A stretch of DNA of 64,000 bases from CBFHMJ01 sp965656875 (GTDB lineage: Bacteria; Pseudomonadota; Gammaproteobacteria; Enterobacterales; Alteromonadaceae): contig CBFHMJ010000018.1 in NCBI GenBank assembly GCA_965656875.1, positions 124,001-188,000 of the forward strand. The letters run 5' to 3'. Shown piece by piece: positions 1 through 7,418 of the stretch; position 1 is the first letter of the stretch; each line of letters begins with the position of its first letter. A model generated the notes under the pieces. The model did not search any database. It was not told the DNA's origin and worked only from the letters and a program-made list of their open reading frames with translations. A program made the translations under genes and the position numbers.

Positions 1-876
1 GCATTGGCATTAGCGGTTACCGTTCAACTTATGTTTTTTACCGACGAGGCTAAACAACCTGCAAGTGTTGAACAAACAGATGTCGCAACCGACAATAAAT
101 CAGAGGATGTGGCTAAAGCATTAGAAACATTGACTCAGAAAGTTGAGGCGATTACCACTGAGCCGTCTGAATCTGATGAGAATGAATCGGTAGAGCTGGC
201 ACTTGCTGGCAGCGCTGACATCTTGATAAAAGACGAGCAGCCGGAATCAACGACGCCTGATACCGTTGAAAATCATTCCACGAGTGATGATGTACTGGCT
301 AATGAAGCCGATACGACCGATTCAGCAGTCATTGAGCGTGATGCAAGTAACCAGCTTGCCAGTGAAAATGTCGCTGATGACAGTGAGAATGAAGATGCTG
401 GTTCAAGCGTTGAACCTAAACCTTCTGACATTCAGTCACCGAATACTTCCACTGATGAAACTGCGGTTAATGATGAAATATTGGCTGATTCAGATGACAG
501 CAGTACGAATTCAGCACCTGTAGCAGCACAAATGCCAGTCCACACCGCAGGCTATATGAAATCGGCTCAATGGTTTAGTAATCTGGAAGAAAATAGTTAT
601 TTCTTGCAGCTAACGGGTGTTAGTTCAGTAACAACCCTGGAACAATTCCTTCGCTTTCACCGAATTGAAGATATTGCCGTGGTGTACCAGATTGAGCGTA
701 ATAATAAGCCCTGGTATGTCGTTTTGCTTGGACCATATACCAGTATAGACAGTGCGAAAAATGCGGTTTCTTTCTTACCTAAACACATTCAGTCGTTATC
801 GCCGTGGGCCAAATCTACGAAGGCTGTGAATAAAGCTGTGCAGCAGCATCAGGCGGAAAACAGCAATGGCAGATAA
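1..876 (+). CDS. damX: DamX-like SPOR-domain cell-division protein (C-terminal part)
   Basis: The reading frame is open from the first base, so the N-terminus lies outside the window. The first visible residues are hydrophobic and look like the end of a membrane helix. About 150 acidic, Ser/Asp/Glu-rich residues follow as a low-complexity linker, then a SPOR domain over roughly the last 105 residues (Q-L-T-G-V near its start; W-Y-V-V-L-L-G-P-Y late in it). SPOR domains bind septal peptidoglycan stripped of stem peptides. DamX is an inner-membrane division protein with a cytoplasmic N-terminal region and this C-terminal architecture, and it precedes dam in many gammaproteobacteria. The stop overlaps the dam start by 11 bases, which supports co-transcription and translational coupling. 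The identity rests on domain plus context and is fairly secure. Confidence 0.85.
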   Translation, partial: ALALAVTVQLMFFTDEAKQPASVEQTDVATDNKSEDVAKALETLTQKVEAITTEPSESDENESVELALAGSADILIKDEQPESTTPDTVENHSTSDDVLANEADTTDSAVIERDASNQLASENVADDSENEDAGSSVEPKPSDIQSPNTSTDETAVNDEILADSDDSSTNSAPVAAQMPVHTAGYMKSAQWFSNLEENSYFLQLTGVSSVTTLEQFLRFHRIEDIAVVYQIERNNKPWYVVLLGPYTSIDSAKNAVSFLPKHIQSLSPWAKSTKAVNKAVQQHQAENSNGR

Positions 877-1732
877 AACACGTTCTTTTTTGAAGTGGGC
901 GGGTGGAAAGTACCGTTTATCAGAAGCCATTTCTGAAACTTTACCTGAAGGTAAACGTTTAATAGAGCCTTTTGTTGGTGCCGCATCGGTATTTTTAAAT
1001 ACTGATTATGATCGCTATCTACTGAACGATATTAATGAAGACCTGATTAATTTGTATCGGTATTTGCAGTCGGATGTTGATGGTTATTTGCATGAAGCTC
1101 GAAAACTGTTTAACCCGTCAATGAATCAAAAAGAGCGCTATCTGGATATTCGAGTACAGTTTAATGCCTGTAGCGATCCGTTAGAACGCTCGGTTTTTTT
1201 CCTGTATTTGAATCGTCATTGTTATAACGGCCTTTGTCGTTACAATCGCTCAGGCGGTTTTAATGTGCCATTCGGTTCTTATGTTCGTCCTTATTTTCCA
1301 GAAAAAGAATTGAGGCTGTTTGCAGAAAAGGCACAGCGTGCCGAATTTGTTTGTATGGATTATCAGGATGTTTTTAAACAGGCAAAAAAAGGCGATGTTA
1401 TTTACTGCGATCCACCGTATGTGCCACTGAGTAAAACAGCCAGCTTTACAACGTATGCTAAGAATGGCTTTTCAATGGATGAACAGCAGCGATTAGCGGT
1501 GTTAGCACATCAGTACGCAATGAAGAAAAACGTACCGGTGTTACTGAGTAATCATGCAACGGAATGGATTGAAGGGGCTTATGGTAAGGCCACTGAGCGT
1601 AAGTATGTAAAAGTTAATCGTGCTATCAGTACTAAAGGACACACCCGCAAATCCGTTGACGAAGTGTTGGCGCTGTATCTTCCCGATGATTTCCCATTTA
1701 GTTCTTCGCAAAAGACACAGGTAGCGGTTTAG
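866..1732 (+). CDS. dam: DNA adenine methylase (GATC-specific)
   Basis: Transfers a methyl group from S-adenosylmethionine to N6 of adenine in GATC; used in mismatch repair strand choice, replication timing and gene regulation. At 288 residues it is close to the usual length. Motif F-L-K-W-A-G-G-K-Y near the N-terminus is the SAM-binding segment, and D-P-P-Y at about residue 182 is the catalytic motif of alpha-class N6 methyltransferases. The ATG overlaps the damX stop. rpe normally follows dam, but here three minus-strand genes intervene, so the classical operon is broken. mutH, its functional partner, is at 54 kb. Confidence 0.96.
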   Translation: MADKTRSFLKWAGGKYRLSEAISETLPEGKRLIEPFVGAASVFLNTDYDRYLLNDINEDLINLYRYLQSDVDGYLHEARKLFNPSMNQKERYLDIRVQFNACSDPLERSVFFLYLNRHCYNGLCRYNRSGGFNVPFGSYVRPYFPEKELRLFAEKAQRAEFVCMDYQDVFKQAKKGDVIYCDPPYVPLSKTASFTTYAKNGFSMDEQQRLAVLAHQYAMKKNVPVLLSNHATEWIEGAYGKATERKYVKVNRAISTKGHTRKSVDEVLALYLPDDFPFSSSQKTQVAV

Positions 1733-1941
1733 CAGTTTTTCAATTTAGCTGCGAAACAGATACCTGTCTTCTATCAGAATCATTCATCATATGGATTATT
1801 TCCCTTCACGCTCTGGTAATAGACGATAGGTTTTGAACAGGTTGTAATGACATTGTGGATGGTTATTTGAAAGGTGTGATTGAACAGCAGAAGAAAAAAA
1901 TGGACTGAGAAGAGGTGTAGCGTTTGGTGTTACTGTGTAAT

Positions 1942-1987
1942 GTTGACCTTTGACTTCAAATAAAAAGACTTGAGTTCAAAGATCAAC
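1942..1987. terminator. Long imperfect hairpin between dam and the DUF2970-like gene
   Basis: The two 18-base arms match at about 15 positions, beginning GTTGACCTTTGA and ending TTTGAACTCAAC-like on the opposite strand. It lies just past the stop of the minus-strand gene at 1993, with a T-rich stretch in the loop rather than after the stem. It probably ends both converging transcripts. The rest of 1733-1941 shows no convincing gene. Confidence 0.5.
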
Positions 1988-1992
1988 AGTTA

Positions 1993-2205
1993 TTAGTCAA
2001 CGACTTGAGAAACAATTAGTACTAATGCGCCAACGAAAAATGCGGTAAACAGAATACCTACAATGATGAAGGATATGGCATTCCCATGTTTAAAATCTCG
2101 TTCCCTGTTTTTTGCATTTTGAACGCCAAACATAGCGGCCGCGACACTAATAATAACCTCAAGTAAACCAGGTTCTGCCTCGTCTTGCTTTGGTTGATTA
2201 GTCAT
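1993..2205 (-). CDS. Small single-span membrane protein, DUF2970-like
   Basis: A 70-residue protein: a polar N-terminus, then L-L-E-V-I-I-S-V-A-A-A-M-F-G-V-Q, a charged N-R-E-R-D-F-K-H-G turn, and one C-terminal hydrophobic helix. This pattern matches my memory of the DUF2970 family, whose function is unknown. The open frame runs further upstream, but I chose the ATG at 2205 because the protein from there has the family's usual size and because its ATG overlaps the upstream gene's stop (ATGACTAA), a typical coupling arrangement. It is probably co-transcribed with the exported protein encoded just upstream. Confidence 0.75.
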   Translation of the reverse strand: MTNQPKQDEAEPGLLEVIISVAAAMFGVQNAKNRERDFKHGNAISFIIVGILFTAFFVGALVLIVSQVVD

Positions 2206-2500
2206 TGTGTGAATGCTTCGATACAGTGTTGGTGGATAACGGGATCTCTTTATCGCGATACAGCAGCTCAAACAGATCGACAAAATGGAATTGAGCAGAA
2301 CGACTGTTACCAGTAGCCCATGAAACCCAATTGTTGCTTTCGCCAGAACGACGAGCACAAATATTTACCGGGTGACTCATTGGTAAACGGCGATCTATCT
2401 CCGTAATTTGATCACAATAATGCGCAGAGTCAGGCCCTGTCATAAATAAGATAGGCGTGATCAACGCTGTTGCCAGTAATGTCCTTGTTAGAAATCGCAT
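2198..2500 (-). CDS. Small exported protein of unknown function
   Basis: A 100-residue protein with a clear Sec signal peptide: M-R-F-L-T-R-T, a hydrophobic core and cleavage probably after about residue 26. The mature part is about 75 residues with two cysteines, which could form a disulfide in the periplasm. I recognise no domain. Its last eight bases overlap the start of the DUF2970-like gene, so the two form a two-gene unit. The downstream coupling and signal peptide argue that it is real, although it is short. Confidence 0.55.
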   Translation of the reverse strand: MRFLTRTLLATALITPILFMTGPDSAHYCDQITEIDRRLPMSHPVNICARRSGESNNWVSWATGNSRSAQFHFVDLFELLYRDKEIPLSTNTVSKHSHND

Positions 2501-2612
2501 GCTGCTCGCTCTCGACTAATGGATACCCAATTCCAGATAGACGAATCTTACATTAATTCCCATCTGTCAAGCAATTCTAATTACGACGAATGTACCTGAT
2601 TACACGACCATA

Positions 2613-3221
2613 TTAAAAGGTTCCGGTAATGCCAAATGCGAATTCAGTATCAAAGTCTTCTTTTTCGCTGAGGGCCAGGAAAACCGTATAGTTACTATTG
2701 ATTGCATAACTTAACGTTGTCATGAGATCGTAGTATTTTTCGCCTGTTTTTTCGTACCCGGCATGGAGTGCTGCCGAGAGCTTATCTGTGAGATTCAGGC
2801 TGTAATTAAGCTCTGCATATTGATAGCCACTTTCGCCATCATGAAAGGTCAGTCCGACACCGTACCAGGTACCAGTTACATGCCATTCATCAAGTGTTGA
2901 ATCGGTTTCTTCATAGCGATATTGCAGATAACCGATTTCAAACGCCAGATTGTCGGTCATGTTAAACCCATATCCGGCATATAAATCAATTTCATTACCA
3001 GAACTTTGGTCATCTCCTCCCCAGACGCCAGCATAAAACCCGTTATACGACAGATCAAACCCACCTTGAATCGTGAAGTTGTCATTGAGGTCGTAGCCGC
3101 GCCAGATATATTTAGACACACCTGTCACATTAGCACTGACAGAAACATCGTCGATGGATGCCTGAGTTGTACTAGTAAACAGCGATGTAGCCAGTAAGGC
3201 GGTAGTTGCGATTTTTTTCAT
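2613..3221 (-). CDS. TorF-family putative outer-membrane porin
   Basis: A 202-residue outer-membrane beta-barrel candidate. A typical signal peptide (about 21 residues, M-K-K-I-A-T-T start, ending T-Q-A) precedes alternating amphipathic strands. Early in the mature protein is V-S-K-Y-I-W-R-G-Y-D-L, the hallmark of the TIGR02001/TorF group, and the C-terminus ends in phenylalanine (G-I-T-G-T-F), as is usual for barrel assembly. Substrate and function of this family are largely unknown. It is monocistronic on the minus strand, divergent from rpe. Confidence 0.8.
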   Translation of the reverse strand: MKKIATTALLATSLFTSTTQASIDDVSVSANVTGVSKYIWRGYDLNDNFTIQGGFDLSYNGFYAGVWGGDDQSSGNEIDLYAGYGFNMTDNLAFEIGYLQYRYEETDSTLDEWHVTGTWYGVGLTFHDGESGYQYAELNYSLNLTDKLSAALHAGYEKTGEKYYDLMTTLSYAINSNYTVFLALSEKEDFDTEFAFGITGTF

Positions 3222-3588
3222 TGTTATAAACCTCTGAACAACTTGTTGTGTACCGTTTAAACATAGATTTGTGTCCTAACTACTCAACTTGTGTGCCATT
3301 GATTAACCAGTTGTTTACTATGAATATTTTTTGAGGTTGTATTTTGTTCGAATGTAAATTGCTTTGTTGGAGTGCGATCTTGGTGAAATCTGGTGCAATG
3401 ACAGATATCCAACCGATACTGACCTGAAAGCGTGCAAAGTGCGGGTTCAGGTCGTGTAACAGGTTCAGACTCTGATTGAAAAGTGTTAGGCTTTAGCGCC
3501 GGTTTGACAGTATGTCTTGCTGGTCCGGGTCGTCGGCTACGGCCTGGAAGTGTAACGTTCGGGAATTTACATAAGGTTTGGTTTTATC
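3222..3588. other. Divergent promoter region between the porin and rpe
   Basis: A 367-base gene-free stretch that must hold the porin promoter (minus) and the rpe promoter (plus). The left half is AT-rich; the right half, from about 3420, is more GC-rich and contains a hairpin. No ORF or tRNA was found. Confidence 0.6.
3421..3453 (+). promoter_or_regulatory. Hairpin in the presumed rpe leader
   Basis: GACCTGAA (3421-3428) and TTCAGGTC (3446-3453) are perfect 8-base complements around a 17-base loop, about 135 bases before rpe. There is no T-run, so it is more likely a leader or operator structure than a terminator. I match it to no known riboswitch. Confidence 0.35.
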
Positions 3589-4263
3589 ATGCGTGACTTT
3601 TTAATAGCTCCGTCAATTTTATCTGCGGATTTTGCTCGTCTTGGTGAGGATGTGGAAAATGTGTTGGCGGCAGGCGCTGACGTTGTTCATTTTGATGTTA
3701 TGGATAATCATTATGTGCCAAACCTGACTATTGGCCCAATGGTGTGTAAGGCACTGAGAGACTATGGCGTGACTGCGCCCGTAGATGTGCATTTAATGGT
3801 TAAACCGGTAGATACGCTGGTTCCAATGTTTGCAGATGCCGGCGCATCAATGATTTCTTTTCATCCTGAAGGCAGTGAACATGTGCATCGCACCGTGCAG
3901 CTCATCAAATCAGCAGGTTGTCAGGCTGGTTTAGTATTAAATCCTTCAACGCCGTTAACTTGCCTTGATTATATGTTGGAAGAACTGGACTACATCTTGT
4001 TGATGTCAGTGAATCCGGGTTTTGGCGGTCAAAAGTTTATTCCTTCAACATTGCAGAAACTTCGTGATGTAAAAGCGCTGATTGATGCGTCTGGTCGTGA
4101 TATTCGCCTTGAAATCGATGGTGGCGTTAATCCAGATAATATTGCAGAAATCGCGGCGGCGGGTGCTGATATGTTTGTGGCTGGTTCGGCCATTTTTAAT
4201 CAACCCGATTACAAAACTGTTATTGATAAAATGCGTGAACAACTGGCAACTGTGGACGTTTAA
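3589..4263 (+). CDS. rpe: Ribulose-phosphate 3-epimerase
   Basis: Interconverts ribulose 5-phosphate and xylulose 5-phosphate in the pentose phosphate pathway, in the cytoplasm. At 224 residues it is the normal length. It starts with I-A-P-S-I-L-S-A-D-F, contains H-F-D-V-M-D and D-V-H-L-M (metal and active-site histidine/aspartate positions of the TIM barrel), the M-S-V-N-P-G-F-G-G-Q loop and E-I-D-G-G-V near the C-terminus. An AT-rich promoter region precedes it. gph and trpS follow on the same strand at operon distances. Confidence 0.97.
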   Translation: MRDFLIAPSILSADFARLGEDVENVLAAGADVVHFDVMDNHYVPNLTIGPMVCKALRDYGVTAPVDVHLMVKPVDTLVPMFADAGASMISFHPEGSEHVHRTVQLIKSAGCQAGLVLNPSTPLTCLDYMLEELDYILLMSVNPGFGGQKFIPSTLQKLRDVKALIDASGRDIRLEIDGGVNPDNIAEIAAAGADMFVAGSAIFNQPDYKTVIDKMREQLATVDV

Positions 4264-4318
4264 GCTACAAGAAGGCCACCACGCATTGTCGTTTTACCAT
4301 ACCGTTTCAGAGGCTGTT

Positions 4319-5002
4319 ATGAGTAATCAATATCGTGTAATTGCATTTGACCTGGATGGAACCCTGGTGGATACCGCACCAGACATTTACGCAGCATCAA
4401 ACCGTGCGTTGGCTGCTATGGAGCTTGAACCTGTATCGGAAATTCAGGTGAGAACATGGATAGGTAATGGCATGGATAAGCTGGCTCAACGGTTGTTAGC
4501 CCGAAAATTTGAGGTAGAGCAGGTCGATGAGTCAACTTATCAGGCATTGCGAAAGCAACTGTTAGCGTTCTATTACGAGTATGTGTGTGTTGACAGTAAA
4601 CTGTATGATGATGTGATTCATACGCTGGAACAGTTAAAAGAAGCTGGCTTTGCTCTGGCTGTTGTGACGAATAAGAATCGTGATTTTACATTACCGCTGA
4701 TCGATAAGCTGGGAATTGCCAGCTTTTTTGAACTTGTGATTAGTGGTGATGATGTCACGGTTAAGAAGCCTGACCCGGAGGCATTGAACCGGGTAGTGGA
4801 ACATTTTGGAATAAAAGTTAATGAATTACTGATGGTTGGCGATTCTGAAAATGATATTATTGCCGCCCATCGTGCCGGTTGTGATGCTGTTGCAATAGAC
4901 GGCGGTTATAACCAGGGCAAAGATCTCAGGTTGTTGGAACCTGAACAGTTCATTGATAATTTTTCACAGTTATCTTATTTATTAAATTCAAAGGTTAAAT
5001 GA
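4319..5002 (+). CDS. gph: Phosphoglycolate phosphatase (HAD superfamily)
   Basis: Hydrolyses 2-phosphoglycolate, a product of DNA 3'-end repair, to glycolate. The 227 residues carry the HAD motif I D-L-D-G-T-L-V-D near the N-terminus, motif II V-V-T-N-K, and motif III/IV K-K-P-D-P followed by V-G-D-S-E-N-D. The open frame extends upstream into rpe, but the start at 4319 places motif I about 9 residues in, as in homologues, and lies 55 bases after rpe. Its stop overlaps the trpS start in an ATGA junction. Confidence 0.94.
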   Translation: MSNQYRVIAFDLDGTLVDTAPDIYAASNRALAAMELEPVSEIQVRTWIGNGMDKLAQRLLARKFEVEQVDESTYQALRKQLLAFYYEYVCVDSKLYDDVIHTLEQLKEAGFALAVVTNKNRDFTLPLIDKLGIASFFELVISGDDVTVKKPDPEALNRVVEHFGIKVNELLMVGDSENDIIAAHRAGCDAVAIDGGYNQGKDLRLLEPEQFIDNFSQLSYLLNSKVK

Positions 5003-6012
5003 TTACTATGACTAAACCTGTTGTATTGAGTGGCGCTCAGCCTTCTGGCGAATTGACGATTGGTAACTACCTTGGAGCGCTGCGTCAATGGGTTGATATG
5101 CAGCAAGATCACGAGTGCTTTTTCTCCCTGGTAGACTTGCATGCAATTACGGTGCGTCAGGACCCTGAAAAGTTAAGAAAAGCCTGTCTTGATGGCCTTG
5201 CCCTTTACCTGGCGCTTGGTATCGACCCGGAAAAAAGTACTATTTTCGTTCAGTCACATGTGCCAGAGCATAGTCAGTTAAGTTGGGTATTGAACTGTTA
5301 TACACAATTGGGTGAGCTGAATCGCATGACTCAGTTCAAAGATAAATCACAAAAGAACGCAACCAATATTAATTGTGGTTTATTTACTTACCCTGTGTTG
5401 ATGGCCGCAGATATCTTGCTTTATAAAGCTGATCGTGTGCCAGTTGGTGAAGATCAGAAGCAGCATCTTGAATTATCTCGTGATATCGCTACACGTTTTA
5501 ACAACATCTATGGCGATGTATTCAAAATTCCTGATCCGTATATTCCGGAATTTGGTGCGAGAATCATGAGCTTGCAAGAGCCAACGAAGAAGATGTCCAA
5601 GTCAGACACTAATCTGAATAACTTTATTGGTTTGCTAGAAGATCCAAAGAAAATTACCAAGAAAATAAAACGCGCGGTAACGGACTCTGATGAGCAAGCA
5701 CGTATCTATTATGATGTTGAAGAAAAAGCCGGTGTATCGAATCTGTTAACGCTTCTTTCTTGTGTAACAGGCAAAACGATTGAATCATTGGTGCCTGAAT
5801 ATGAAGATAAAATGTATGGCCACCTGAAAGGTGATGTCGCTGAAGCGGTTGTTAGTTTCCTTGAGCCGGTTCAGGAGAAATTCAGAGCTTACCGTGATGA
5901 CCAGGCATTTTTGGATAAGGTCATGGCAGCGGGTGCTGAAAAAGCGTCAGCTCGTGCGATTCACACACTAAATGATGTATACGAAGCGGTAGGGTTTGTT
6001 AGAAAACCATAA
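4999..6012 (+). CDS. trpS: Tryptophanyl-tRNA synthetase
   Basis: Class I aminoacyl-tRNA synthetase charging tRNA-Trp. The 337 residues include the HIGH-equivalent P-S-G-E-L-T-I-G-N-Y and the K-M-S-K-S loop at about residues 198-202. Two starts are possible: 4999, which overlaps the gph stop and has AAAGG just upstream, and 5008, which matches the usual N-terminus M-T-K-P. I give 4999. It is the last gene of the rpe-gph-trpS unit and is followed by a strong terminator. Confidence 0.97.
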   Translation: MITMTKPVVLSGAQPSGELTIGNYLGALRQWVDMQQDHECFFSLVDLHAITVRQDPEKLRKACLDGLALYLALGIDPEKSTIFVQSHVPEHSQLSWVLNCYTQLGELNRMTQFKDKSQKNATNINCGLFTYPVLMAADILLYKADRVPVGEDQKQHLELSRDIATRFNNIYGDVFKIPDPYIPEFGARIMSLQEPTKKMSKSDTNLNNFIGLLEDPKKITKKIKRAVTDSDEQARIYYDVEEKAGVSNLLTLLSCVTGKTIESLVPEYEDKMYGHLKGDVAEAVVSFLEPVQEKFRAYRDDQAFLDKVMAAGAEKASARAIHTLNDVYEAVGFVRKP

Positions 6013-6035
6013 TCGTTTTACTTAATCATAATGAT

Positions 6036-6072
6036 AAAAGCCCCGGCAGTATTTGCTTCCGGGGCTTTTTTA
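6036..6072 (+). terminator. Rho-independent terminator after trpS
   Basis: AAAAGCCCCGG pairs with CCGGGGCTTTTTT around a 12-base loop; a T-run follows. The A-run before the stem lets it also serve the converging thioesterase gene. Confidence 0.93.
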
Positions 6073-6110
6073 TCTTTTTAATCCGAGCGTGTTGAAACAA
6101 TCGGGTTTAC

Positions 6111-6641
6111 TCAGGGAGCCGGCGGCCAGGGGCGATGAGAATCAGCCTGTTGCCATTGTTCAACCCAGTCAGGCAGTGCAGGTTTCCAGTGTTCTGCATT
6201 CATTTGTGCCAGGACTTCTTCTGTTGGAACCGCACCTCCCTTGCGAGTAATACACGTCCGGAGTAATACGGATGATGCTGGTGTATCTCCCAACCACATT
6301 GATTGAGCAACATAGAACCATTTTTCATCGTAGCCAACCGCTTGTGTTTTCATCGTAACTTTATTAAACAGTTTGATGCGTTTTCTATAGCGAGTCGTGC
6401 TGCCTGCGACAGCAAGTCCCCAGCGATTTTTTCTCAATACATCAGCGAGTCCGGTTCGAATCGACATATCGAATCGTCCAAGGTCAAATAAGGTTAATAT
6501 TCTGCCATTGTTCATCTCCATGAACATATCAAGGTCCCACGGACGACAACGGAACTGAATTTCACTGACGTCATCAAATGCTAATTTTTCGGACTTTTTC
6601 GCATTCATAGTCGACGAAATTAATCGGATAATTGGATACAT
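6111..6641 (-). CDS. Acyl-CoA thioesterase-like protein (hot-dog fold, THEM6 type)
   Basis: A 176-residue protein with the 4-hydroxybenzoyl-CoA-thioesterase-like pattern F-R-C-R-P-W-D-L-D followed by M-N-N-G-R and D-L-G-R-F-D; the Asp in the first motif is the usual catalytic position. The start M-Y-P-I-I-R matches the M-Y-P start common in this group of bacterial thioesterases. The likely role is hydrolysis of an acyl-CoA in the cytoplasm; the substrate is unknown. It converges on trpS and shares the terminator. Confidence 0.78.
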   Translation of the reverse strand: MYPIIRLISSTMNAKKSEKLAFDDVSEIQFRCRPWDLDMFMEMNNGRILTLFDLGRFDMSIRTGLADVLRKNRWGLAVAGSTTRYRKRIKLFNKVTMKTQAVGYDEKWFYVAQSMWLGDTPASSVLLRTCITRKGGAVPTEEVLAQMNAEHWKPALPDWVEQWQQADSHRPWPPAP

Positions 6642-7060
6642 GCATTAGTCCTGTTTAGTGGTCTTACCAGAAGGGTATTGTAAGGAAGAATCGCAGAAAG
6701 AAAAGGTACGCCAAAAGGGTAATGAGATTTTGGTGAGTAATACATTGAAAGTAGTGGGCTTCCTTGCCCGGATGAAGCGTTTGGTCAATTAATAAAAGTT
6801 GTGTCAGTTTGACGCACATGGTGCGATTGTTGGTTTGAAACTGACACACGCCATTTTAATCTGACCAAAGCCGTCATGACACGTTAGGAATTTGTTCCAA
6901 TGATCGTAAAAACTTCATCATTGTATATCAGTCTTCTGGATCAGAATCTTTATGCTTTTGGGTGGCAAAGCCAGTCTGATCTTCAATCAAACTGGCTTTA
7001 ACCGGGGTGGAAGCTGACAGCAATATTGCAATAATTAACGTTATCTGAGCTGTGTTTGCC
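6642..7060. other. Gene-free region upstream of the thioesterase
   Basis: About 420 bases without a convincing gene. It holds the hairpin at 6967-6999 and presumably the thioesterase promoter. A 61-codon frame at 6664-6849 on the minus strand has no supporting features. Confidence 0.5.
6967..6999 (-). terminator. Hairpin ending the small 7.1-kb transcription unit
   Basis: AAAGCCAGT (6967-6975) and ACTGGCTTT (6991-6999) are perfect complements around 15 bases that can themselves partly pair. It lies 61 bases past the stop of the small ORF at 7061. No long T-run follows on either strand, so termination is likely but not certain. Confidence 0.45.
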
Positions 7061-7141
7061 TCAACATCGAGTCAGGAATTCGACAGAAAGACATAACCGG
7101 TTCAGATTAATCAGGGCGTTAATGGTATTGGCATACTTCAT
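7061..7141 (-). CDS. Possible 26-residue peptide with a strong ribosome-binding site
   Basis: ATG at 7141 followed by 25 sense codons and TGA (M-K-Y-A-N-T-I-N-A-L-I-N-L-N-R-L then C-L-S-V-E-F-L-T-R-C). A perfect GGAGG (7150-7154) lies 8 bases before the ATG, better than most genes in the window. A hairpin-rich leader precedes it and a hairpin follows. It could be a leader peptide, a small protein, or a chance ORF. I recognise no relative. Confidence 0.4.
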   Translation of the reverse strand: MKYANTINALINLNRLCLSVEFLTRC

Positions 7142-7203
7142 AACGACAGCCTCCGGGTAACGATGAAACAAACTCCTGTGTATGGGCAGAAGTAGCAACA
7201 TCG

Positions 7204-7254
7204 CTCTCTCTCAGTAAACCAATGCGGCAAAATATTGCCACTGCTGAAGAGAGG
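7204..7254 (-). promoter_or_regulatory. Nested hairpin in the leader of the small ORF
   Basis: An outer CTCTCTCTCAG / CTGAAGAGAG pairing encloses an inner GGCAA-AATA-TTGCC hairpin (7226-7239). On the minus strand it lies about 50 bases upstream of the GGAGG at 7150. A TATAAT on the minus strand at 7351-7356 could be the promoter, giving a leader of about 200 bases. It may be a cis-regulatory RNA; no known class is recognised. Confidence 0.35.
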
Positions 7255-7418
7255 GGCGGCTTCATCACAACCCGGTTAACGTCATCAGGTCGTGATTAGC
7301 GCCGGTATAATGGCTATCGGCGGGGGGAAGGGAGGCTTTACAATCAAAAGATTATAAGGAACGGTTAAACTAAAATATTGTGTAAAATAAGATGGTTATG
7401 CGGCATAAAATTGCCGGG

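Noticed and set aside
6450..6465. GGTTCGAATC resembling a tRNA T-arm in the thioesterase gene
   Set aside because: Coding sequence with no cloverleaf around it.
6664..6849. 61-codon minus-strand ORF between the thioesterase and the small ORF
   Set aside because: No ribosome-binding site, no coding-type composition, and it overlaps a promoter region.
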